Shown here one piece after another: positions 58,101 through 64,000 of a DNA stretch of 64,000 nucleotides (its first letter is position 1; every line of letters begins with the position of its first letter). The notes under the pieces were generated by a model. It did not search any database. It saw nothing but the letters and a program-made list of their open reading frames with translations, and was not told the origin of the DNA. Position numbers and translations under genes: made by a program. The DNA lies in NCBI GenBank assembly GCA_965219405.1, contig OZ244736.1, forward strand, positions 620,001-684,000. Reading direction: 5' to 3'. Source of the stretch: VXMO01 sp965219405. GTDB taxonomy: Bacteria > Chloroflexota > Dehalococcoidia > UBA6926.

Positions 58101-58567
58101 CTGCTTGCCGCCTCCAACTGCTCCCACAACTGCCGTGTCAGCGCCACGTGCCCAAGGTGCTCGCCCAGGTGCCGAATCATCACCGCCAACATCCCGGCGC
58201 CCGTCGACTCATTTCCGACAAATTCCCGTTTGCTGGCCAGCATCTCTTCCGTCGTCGTGGAAAGTGCCTGCTCAACCTTCGCCTGCGTGTCGTCGATAAG
58301 CTTGAGAAGATCCGCTGACTTCGTTCCCGCCGCAGCGAATTCCGCAGCGCGGTCACGCTGTGGCTCCTCGCCCCGTGTAACAGCGCACATCCCGCCCGCC
58401 ATTCCCATCATGTGCGAAACGAGCATGTAGATCGAACTACTCTCATCGCCGACCGGACGCCAATTCAGGGCCTCGCCCTCCAGTCCGTCCAGCGCCTGCC
58501 GCAGATCGGTCAGCACCGTGTTGAATTGAGCGCGCACGCCGGAGATAGCCGCTTCCGTCAGTGTCAT
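58097..58567 (-). CDS. DinB-superfamily protein (putative metal-dependent)
   Basis: 156 residues from ATG at 58567; upstream frame is repeat sequence. Helical-bundle DinB/YfiT type: LRQALDGLEGEALNWRPVGD near the start (the WxP landmark of the family), YMLVSHMMGMAGGM with the first metal His, and MIRHLGEHLGHVALTRQL with the other two His residues in the fourth helix. Such proteins bind a metal and often act as thiol transferases in low-molecular-weight thiol chemistry; the substrate is unknown. Confidence 0.8.
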   Translation of the reverse strand: MTLTEAAISGVRAQFNTVLTDLRQALDGLEGEALNWRPVGDESSSIYMLVSHMMGMAGGMCAVTRGEEPQRDRAAEFAAAGTKSADLLKLIDDTQAKVEQALSTTTEEMLASKREFVGNESTGAGMLAVMIRHLGEHLGHVALTRQLWEQLEAASS

Positions 58568-58588
58568 GTCCGCAGTCACTTCCTCCCT

Positions 58589-58613
58589 GTCATTCTGAGC
58601 GCAGCGAAGAATC
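58589..58613. repeat. Dispersed repeat (TCATTCTGAGC family), copy 3
   Basis: Identical in 25 bases to the copy at 24654. Located in the leader of the DinB-like gene. Confidence 0.85.
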
Positions 58614-58695
58614 CCTCTGCGCAATATCCCCGCGCGGCGGGAAAATAAGTGTAGCGGATTGCACAATGCGGCGCATCGGGCGCGTCGCTGCCTTC

Positions 58696-59577
58696 CTACG
58701 CCGGTAACTGAACCCGTACGACTCGTGGTATCCCGGCCAGATCAAGCGCCATGTCCACCACCGTCCCCGTCGGAAAGACATCCTTGGCAACATCCACCAT
58801 CAACGGCGCCTGTCCGTACCCCACCTCCATCAGCAAGCGCCCACCCGGTTTCAGATAGTCCGGCGCGCCGCGAACCAGCCTCTCGGCGATCGTCATCCCC
58901 CCCGCGCCTCCGTCCACCGCGACGCGCGGCTCATGGTCCCGTATCTCCGCCTGCAGCGTCGGAAGATTCTCAGCAGGGATGTATGGTGGGTTGCCGATGA
59001 TAATGTCCACCGGACCCGTCAGCGGCGCGAGCAGATCACCAACTCCGAACGTGATCCGATCCGCCACCCTGTGCCGCTCCGCGTTGGCCCGCGCTACCTC
59101 CACCGCCTCTGCCGAAATGTCCGATGCGAAGAATCGCGCCTCAGTGAGCACCGTCGCCGCCGCCACGACGATGCAGCCTGAACCCGTGCCGATGTCCGCG
59201 ATCAGCAACCCCGCCCCGTTGTTATAGGCATCGCCCATCCCAGCAACCGCAGAGATGGCCTCTTCAACGAGCAGTTCCGTCTCCGGTCTCGGTATCAAAG
59301 CCCGCGCGTCCACGTAGAAAGGCAAACCGAAAAACTCTCGCTCGCCGGTGATGTAGAAAAGCGGTTCACGATTCAACCGCCGCCCAAGCGCCTCCCGAAA
59401 CCGCGCCCCCCCGTCTTCTGAGACTGCCTGATCCGGCTCCGCCAATAGTGATTCGGGAACAACATCGATGGCGTATGCCAACAGTAGCCGCGCCTCAAGC
59501 GCCGCGGATTCGACCCCGGCCGTCTGCAGTTGGGCGCGAGCCTCCGTGAGCAGTCCGCGGGCCGGAATTGGACTCAA
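58696..59577 (-). CDS. prmC: Release factor glutamine methyltransferase
   Basis: 293 residues from TTG at 59577 (translation coupled to prfA by a TTGA overlap). The N-terminal helical domain is followed by a SAM-binding fold: LIADIGTGSGCIVVAAATVL, FASDISAEAVEVARANA, and the catalytic IIGNPPYIPAE that defines PrmC/HemK. It methylates the Gln of the GGQ motif in peptide-release factors, here its operon partner RF1. The C-terminus ends ARVQLPA. Confidence 0.93.
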   Translation of the reverse strand: MSPIPARGLLTEARAQLQTAGVESAALEARLLLAYAIDVVPESLLAEPDQAVSEDGGARFREALGRRLNREPLFYITGEREFFGLPFYVDARALIPRPETELLVEEAISAVAGMGDAYNNGAGLLIADIGTGSGCIVVAAATVLTEARFFASDISAEAVEVARANAERHRVADRITFGVGDLLAPLTGPVDIIIGNPPYIPAENLPTLQAEIRDHEPRVAVDGGAGGMTIAERLVRGAPDYLKPGGRLLMEVGYGQAPLMVDVAKDVFPTGTVVDMALDLAGIPRVVRVQLPA

Positions 59578-60686
59578 GACACGGATTCGGCGAGCAGCCG
59601 TTCCTGCTCCGCCTCGCGCAGTGCATCAAGCAGGGGATTGAGTTCCCCGTCGGTCAACCTGTCCAGCGAATGAAGCGTCACTCCGATGCGGTGATCCGTC
59701 ACGCGGTTCTGCGGAAAGTTGTAGGTGCGGATCTTCTCGGAGCGATCCCCTGTCCCAACTTGAGAGCGCCGCGTGCTCGCCAACTCCTGCTCTTGCTTCT
59801 GCGTCTCAATCTCCAACAGCCGCGCGCGCAGAATCGCGATGGCTTTCGTCCGGTTCTGCAGCTGCGAACGCTCATCCTGGCACGTCACAACGATGCCCGT
59901 CGGCGCATGTGTCAGCCGTATCGCCGTCGCAACCTTGTTCACGTTCTGGCCGCCCGCGCCGCCTGCGTGGAACACGTCCACGCGCACGTCTGACATATTC
60001 AATTCGACGTCCACCTCTTCTGCTACCGGCAGCACCGCCACCGTCGCTGTTGATGTGTGGATGCGCCCCTGCGACTCCGTCTCCGGCACGCGCTGCACAC
60101 GATGCACGCCGGACTCATGCTTGAGCCACGCGTACGCCGACGCGCCCTGCACGCCGAACGTGACCTCTTTGAGGCCTCCACCGCCCGTTTCATTCGTGTT
60201 CATCAGGTCCGTCGACCACCCGCGCGACTGCGCATAACGCGTGTACATGCGGAAGAGGTCTCCCGCGAACAGCGCCGCCTCATCGCCGCCCGCCCCCGCG
60301 CGGATCTCCACGATAATGTCGCGGTCATCCAGTGGGTCCCGGGGCGTCAGCGCGAGCCGCAACTCGTGTTCAAGGTCCTGCGCCGTCGCCGCCAGCTCCT
60401 CGGCCTCCGCCGCCGCCAAACCGGCCATCTCCTCGTCGCCGGAGTCAACCAACTCCCGTGCCTGTTGCAAGTCATCCAGAATCTTCTTATATCGACGGAA
60501 CGACGCTACAGTCGTCTCAATCGCCGCTCGTTGGCGCGAAAGTCCCTCCAGCCGCTTGTAATCGGCGGCCACGTCCGGCTGAGCCATCTCCGCCTCAAGC
60601 TCCTCGAACCTGCCTTCGAGGGTCTCAAGAGGACCGATGATGGCCGGATTCCCCAGCGTTGAATGGCCGTCTGATTGAGTAGTCAT
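59574..60686 (-). CDS. prfA: Peptide chain release factor 1
   Basis: 370 residues, slightly longer than the usual 355-360 at the N-terminus. The GGQ tripeptide lies in HAGGAGGQNVNKVATAIR (about residue 245), and the stop-codon-reading PxT motif is RVPETESQGR; RF2 would have SPF. It ends UAA and UAG translation. Overlaps prmC by 4 bases, the normal prfA-prmC pair. ATG at 60686. Confidence 0.95.
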   Translation of the reverse strand: MTTQSDGHSTLGNPAIIGPLETLEGRFEELEAEMAQPDVAADYKRLEGLSRQRAAIETTVASFRRYKKILDDLQQARELVDSGDEEMAGLAAAEAEELAATAQDLEHELRLALTPRDPLDDRDIIVEIRAGAGGDEAALFAGDLFRMYTRYAQSRGWSTDLMNTNETGGGGLKEVTFGVQGASAYAWLKHESGVHRVQRVPETESQGRIHTSTATVAVLPVAEEVDVELNMSDVRVDVFHAGGAGGQNVNKVATAIRLTHAPTGIVVTCQDERSQLQNRTKAIAILRARLLEIETQKQEQELASTRRSQVGTGDRSEKIRTYNFPQNRVTDHRIGVTLHSLDRLTDGELNPLLDALREAEQERLLAESVS

Positions 60687-60817
60687 AGTTCTTGTCCGCG
60701 CAGCACGACTGCTTGCGCGCCACCAGAAATAGTATAGACGCGTACAGGTGGAGCCTGATCAGAGCACGGTGGCCAATAGAGGCAGACTCACCGACAAAGA
60801 GACGCAGGGCTGTATTC

Positions 60818-62332
60818 TTACGAACCTTGGGCTCCCATTAGATACCCCGCGTCGAGCCCATTTTGCAAGAACCACTGCTTCACGGCGCTCTTTTTGTCCG
60901 GCAGGATGCGGTCAATTGTGTCACCAACTGGGGCGTCCCATCTGTTCCACCCCACTAGGCGCACAACGATGTCGCGGACTTGCCCACGCTGCTGATCAGT
61001 CAACTCACGGTACAATGGCTTGCTACGCTCGTCGGAGTTATAGAGATCGAGCTTGCCACAGACTGCATCTTTGAGAATGCCAGCCCAAGCCATCATTGAC
61101 TTTGACGCGAAGATACGCTCCAATTTCATACGATTTGGATCCTGCTTGTCGGCCTTCGGATTCCAGCTGAATAGCGCAGAATCATAGAGTTCATTCAGGA
61201 TTTGAGTGACATTCCTCACTTCCGCGTCCCGCATGTAGTTTTCTGTAGCAATTGCATCCTCTAAGGGAGAACGATAGAGAAACTCGGCGAACACCGATTT
61301 GCTCAAAACGTCTGTCGTCAACGGCTTCTCTGCCGTGCTCCTGTTGCCTGCCGAAACTAGACGGCTTATCTTGTTGCCCTCGTCAGATAAAATCGCTGAG
61401 TACAGGTAGTTACGGAATCGCGTGTTGACCTCCCCTTTAGTCAGGTTGTCCTTTTCGCGTAAGAATGCAACGAACCCCGCTTCAGTGATTTCAGCATTGT
61501 CATCCATATTCTTGTATGCTTCGAAATCGGTGCCGAACTGGGACCCAAGCTTCTCAACCATGACAGAGGAATAGAATCTGGTCTGGGAGTAAGTGTCGTG
61601 AGCGTGGATATTCGTCTGATTAAGTAGACGGGGGTCTGGATCCAAAAAGACTTTGCATTCAATCGTTGTATGCCCATTCCAGAGCAACGCGGCGGCTTTG
61701 TGTTGCCCGTCAAAGAGGCGGATGAAGCTGTTGTCAACTATCCTTCCTAGGGATGGTTGCAGGACGGGGTGACTTTGAAAGTGCCTGAATAGATTGAAGA
61801 CCTTGTCTCTGATCAAATAGCGGGGCTGGATGGAGGCTGACGGCTCGTGCGAATCGTCGCTGTCCAATATATTTGCGTCAAGCTGAGCGAAGAAATACTC
61901 CCATTTCCTAATTGGGTCAACATAAATGTCGAAGGTTTCAGTTCCGAAGGCCGACTCCACGACAACCCTGTTATCGCGTCGGTCGACTGTAATAGGTATG
62001 CCAAATTCGTGAATCCCGCCTTCAGCCTTAAGATAGCCGAGTAGGTCACGTAGCGTGAGGCGGTCACCGTCTTCAAAAAACTTATCCATGCGTAATTTCG
62101 CGCGGAAATCATAGAGCGGCAGTGTGCCCTTCTGTTGGTTGTGGAGGGCGCACATTGGAGCGATGTTGTTAAGTGACGTATCGCCTCCCGTAGCGTATGC
62201 ACTGATGTGGTCGAATTGAAGAGAATCCCCTTCTGCGATCACATGACCAGTGGCGTAGCACTTGCGCCCGTGCTGAGACAATACGATTCTCTTGTCATCC
62301 TCATTCAACTGCCGTTTGAGCGTGATAGCCAT
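60818..62332 (-). CDS. HNH nuclease fused to a DGQHR/ParB-like domain, candidate defence protein
   Basis: 504 residues from ATG at 62332. Residues 15-70 form an HNH nuclease: CYATG (Cys25), FDHISAYATGG (Asp41, His42), NNIAPMCALHNQQKG (Asn55, His64). A second module begins about residue 170 and contains IVDNSFIRLFDGQHKAAALL, the DGQHR-type signature shared with DndB-like and ParB-like NTPase/DNA-binding domains. The C-terminal 200 residues are helical (LSKSVFAEFLYRSPLEDA; LYRELTDQQRGQVRDIVVRL) and unrecognised. It is alone, AT-rich (28 of 60 bases G/C at 61561-61620) and sits between prfA and btpA, so it was probably acquired. Confidence 0.75.
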   Translation of the reverse strand: MAITLKRQLNEDDKRIVLSQHGRKCYATGHVIAEGDSLQFDHISAYATGGDTSLNNIAPMCALHNQQKGTLPLYDFRAKLRMDKFFEDGDRLTLRDLLGYLKAEGGIHEFGIPITVDRRDNRVVVESAFGTETFDIYVDPIRKWEYFFAQLDANILDSDDSHEPSASIQPRYLIRDKVFNLFRHFQSHPVLQPSLGRIVDNSFIRLFDGQHKAAALLWNGHTTIECKVFLDPDPRLLNQTNIHAHDTYSQTRFYSSVMVEKLGSQFGTDFEAYKNMDDNAEITEAGFVAFLREKDNLTKGEVNTRFRNYLYSAILSDEGNKISRLVSAGNRSTAEKPLTTDVLSKSVFAEFLYRSPLEDAIATENYMRDAEVRNVTQILNELYDSALFSWNPKADKQDPNRMKLERIFASKSMMAWAGILKDAVCGKLDLYNSDERSKPLYRELTDQQRGQVRDIVVRLVGWNRWDAPVGDTIDRILPDKKSAVKQWFLQNGLDAGYLMGAQGS

Positions 62333-62440
62333 GCGTCTTGCCCCCACGATTGTCTACGATGTCCGATAACGGATTATAGGCTTTCAGTTCAGCGTAAAGT
62401 AGATTACGCCGCCCGTTCCCGCCGCCCCCTTGCCTTGGAG

Positions 62441-63274
62441 TTACTGCAGCGTCCGCGCCCGCGCAACCATCTCCCGAACACGGTCTCGGTCGACCCGCCC
62501 CTCCGTCACCCCGTCCACCTTGAGCGCCGTACCCAGGATCGCCCCGTCCGAGAGCGGTAGCAATTCGTCGATATTGCCTATATCAAGCCCGCTGCCTATC
62601 AGGATCGGCCTGTCCGGCACTGCCGTGCGCGCCCGTCTCAAATCATCTCCGGATGTCGCCGCGCCCGTCTCGTCCCCCGTTACGATCAGCGCATCCGCCA
62701 ACCCGCGATACGCCGTCGCCCGCGCTTCTAGCTCCATCACCACGCCAGCCCCGACCGGATACGCGTGCTTGCTCATCACGTCCGCAAAGATCGGCGTCCC
62801 GGTGCCGAGTAGGCGGCGCTCCCGCAGCGCCTCGTGCGCCGTCCCCTCGATGATCCCCTGGTCCGTCACCAGAGCGCCCGTCAGGACGTTCGTCCGCACA
62901 TAAGACGCTCCGGTGGCCGCCGCGATGGAAAGCGCAGAGATTACATCCGCCCGCAGCACATTGATGCCCACCCGAATACGCGATTCCGCGTCCACCTCTC
63001 GCACCACGCCATGCACCGCCAAAACCCCAATGGTCATCGCGGCGACCGTCGCCGGATGCGCGCTGCCCGCCGCGTACGGCGTATCGCCAAAGTTCTCAAC
63101 GATAATCCCGTCGATGCCTTCCTCCGCGAGGATCCTGGCATCGTCCATCGCCCGCTTGATCACATCGTCGATATTGCCCGCCCATCGCGGCGTGCCGGGC
63201 AGGGGCGCAAGATGCACCATCCCGATGAGAGGGCGGGGAACGGGAAAGAGCTCCGCGTATTGCGTCATGTCCAT
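62441..63274 (-). CDS. BtpA-family protein
   Basis: 277 residues with the TIM-barrel-like pattern of BtpA/SgcQ: LIGMVHLAPLPGTPRW at the start, GIDGIIVENFGDTPYAA, and GSGLDIGNIDELLPLSDGAILGTALK near the end. BtpA was named for photosystem I biogenesis in cyanobacteria but relatives in non-photosynthetic bacteria have unknown roles, perhaps nucleoside or sugar metabolism. No neighbour suggests a pathway. A second ATG at 63268 could be the real start. Confidence 0.88.
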   Translation of the reverse strand: MDMTQYAELFPVPRPLIGMVHLAPLPGTPRWAGNIDDVIKRAMDDARILAEEGIDGIIVENFGDTPYAAGSAHPATVAAMTIGVLAVHGVVREVDAESRIRVGINVLRADVISALSIAAATGASYVRTNVLTGALVTDQGIIEGTAHEALRERRLLGTGTPIFADVMSKHAYPVGAGVVMELEARATAYRGLADALIVTGDETGAATSGDDLRRARTAVPDRPILIGSGLDIGNIDELLPLSDGAILGTALKVDGVTEGRVDRDRVREMVARARTLQ

Positions 63275-63333
63275 GTCGCTTTCAGTCTAGGGTTCGGCGC
63301 GTGAATGCGACAAGACCAAACGTATGCCTCCCC

Positions 63334-63363
63334 TCATTCCGGCGAACGCCGGAATCCATCGGG
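63334..63363. repeat. Palindromic dispersed repeat (CATTCCGGC variant)
   Basis: ATTCCGGC/GCCGGAAT stem with GAAC loop, then CCATCGGG, as in the copy at 27967. Lies in the leader between btpA and the membrane-protein gene. Confidence 0.85.
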
Positions 63364-63392
63364 CACCCCATCCCCGCTACAATTGGTGAGAC

Positions 63393-63752
63393 ATGTCGAA
63401 AGCAGCGTTCATCGGCGTTGGCGTCGCCCTGCTTTGCCTTCTGCCGCCGATCATTCACTTCATCACGGGGCCGCTCAGCCCTGCCATAGGCGGATTTGTT
63501 GGCGGAATGCAACTGCCGGGCCGCAGGCCTCCGCTTTCCGCCATCGCAGGCATGGCCGGAGTGATGACACTCGTTCTGACAATCACCATCACGGCCTTCA
63601 CCGCCATCGGCCTCACGGTCGCCGCCAACATCGGTGATGAAGGGAGAGATTTCGGCAGCGAGGTGCTCCTGTTCGTCGCGCTCTTCTCGGCCATCTATGT
63701 CTTTGGATTCTCTTTCCTCGGCGGCCTGTTCGGCTCGTCGTTCCGCAAATGA
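63393..63752 (+). CDS. Small four-helix membrane protein, unknown
   Basis: 119 residues, almost all hydrophobic, with four helices and Gly-rich turns (SPAIGGFVGGMQLPG near helix 2, LGGLFGSSF at the end). No family recognised. A -10-like TACAAT (63378-63383) ends nine bases before the ATG and no SD is visible, so the message may have a very short leader. Followed 25 bases later by a HAD phosphatase gene, perhaps in one operon. Confidence 0.6.
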   Translation: MSKAAFIGVGVALLCLLPPIIHFITGPLSPAIGGFVGGMQLPGRRPPLSAIAGMAGVMTLVLTITITAFTAIGLTVAANIGDEGRDFGSEVLLFVALFSAIYVFGFSFLGGLFGSSFRK

Positions 63753-63777
63753 AATGAATCTCGACTGACACCCTGCA

Positions 63778-64000
63778 ATGACCACAACCAGGCCCGCCAA
63801 CGCCAACTTTGACATCGTCATATGTGACCTTGACGGCACCCTCATCGACTCCCGCATCGGCATCCATTCCTCCGTCGTCCACACCCTCAAGGAGATGGGT
63901 GTCCCCGCCGTCGAGCAGGAGTTGCTTACCCAATTCATCGGTCCGCCGCTGATTGATTCATTTCAATCGGTCTGCGGCATGAGCGAAGCCGGCGCGGAGC
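63778..64000 (+). CDS. HAD-family phosphatase (3' end outside window)
   Basis: Starts with ATG at 63778 and stays open to the last base (74 codons visible). The N-terminus FDIVICDLDGTLIDSRIGIH is HAD motif I (DxDGT), and the next part, SVVHTLKEMGVPAVEQELL followed by FIGPPLIDSF, is the cap-domain start of phosphoglycolate-phosphatase-like (Gph/YjjG) enzymes. The substrate cannot be told from this part. Confidence 0.85.
   Translation, partial: MTTTRPANANFDIVICDLDGTLIDSRIGIHSSVVHTLKEMGVPAVEQELLTQFIGPPLIDSFQSVCGMSEAGAE

Overview
The window is about 64 kb of GC-rich bacterial chromosome (most coding lines look about 60-65% G+C) with dense, short operons on both strands and no rRNA. The best guess is a Chloroflexota lineage of the SAR202/Dehalococcoidia type. 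Reasons: a Thr/Pro-rich linker lipoprotein, hrcA-grpE-dnaK under a CIRCE operator, an NfeD-slipin pair, several dispersed palindromic repeat families (CATTCCCGC-type, TCATTCTGAGC-type, CCCTGAGC-type) and many MFS exporters. This placement is inference; no marker gene was phylogenetically tested.

Layout. 1-7.6 kb: a PKD-repeat surface protein (5' cut off), a zinc-ribbon membrane protein with an alpha/beta hydrolase, the oxidative pentose-phosphate operon gnd-zwf-pgl, and a GH15 glucoamylase/trehalase-like enzyme. 7.6-17 kb: an accessory zone of AT-richer genes between the GH15 gene and tRNA-Glu. It holds an AAA ATPase + PIN nuclease pair flanked by a 186-bp duplication of the GH15 3' end; a Ca2+/Na+ antiporter and EamA transporter; an HNH endonuclease bracketed by the EamA 5' end and a decayed copy of it; a membrane protein/winged-helix regulator pair joined through a 119-bp tandem repeat; and a HigB toxin / HigA-ImmA fusion / HAD hydrolase operon. 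17-29 kb: LysR, a small gene with a strong terminator, fabI-hisS, MFS, NfeD-slipin, tRNA-Pro, cinA, a repeat cluster and an unknown UDG-like protein. 29-40 kb: pfkA, an orphan VapB-like antitoxin, four MFS transporters, a cupin, and hrcA-grpE-dnaK with its CIRCE operator. 40-50 kb: a degenerate metallo-hydrolase fold protein, an NCS2 permease fused to an RsbW-like domain, an acyl-CoA ligase, a Cys-repeat lipoprotein, two enoyl-CoA hydratases and two DUF4870 paralogues. 48.7-58 kb: amt-glnK, rhodanese, APH-like/P-loop kinase fusion, ahcY-thioesterase-metK (methyl cycle), a sugar nucleotidyltransferase and MFS. 58-64 kb: DinB-like, prfA-prmC, an HNH + DGQHR-like fusion protein of low GC, a BtpA-family protein, and the start of a HAD phosphatase running off the window.

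Most interesting system: the two-gene ATPase/PIN module (7671-9541), which sits between a GH15 3' end and a second 186-bp copy of that end differing only at seven third-codon positions. That is the signature of a recently acquired cassette, and together with the nearby HNH, toxin-antitoxin and HNH-DGQHR genes it makes a convincing defence-like accessory repertoire.
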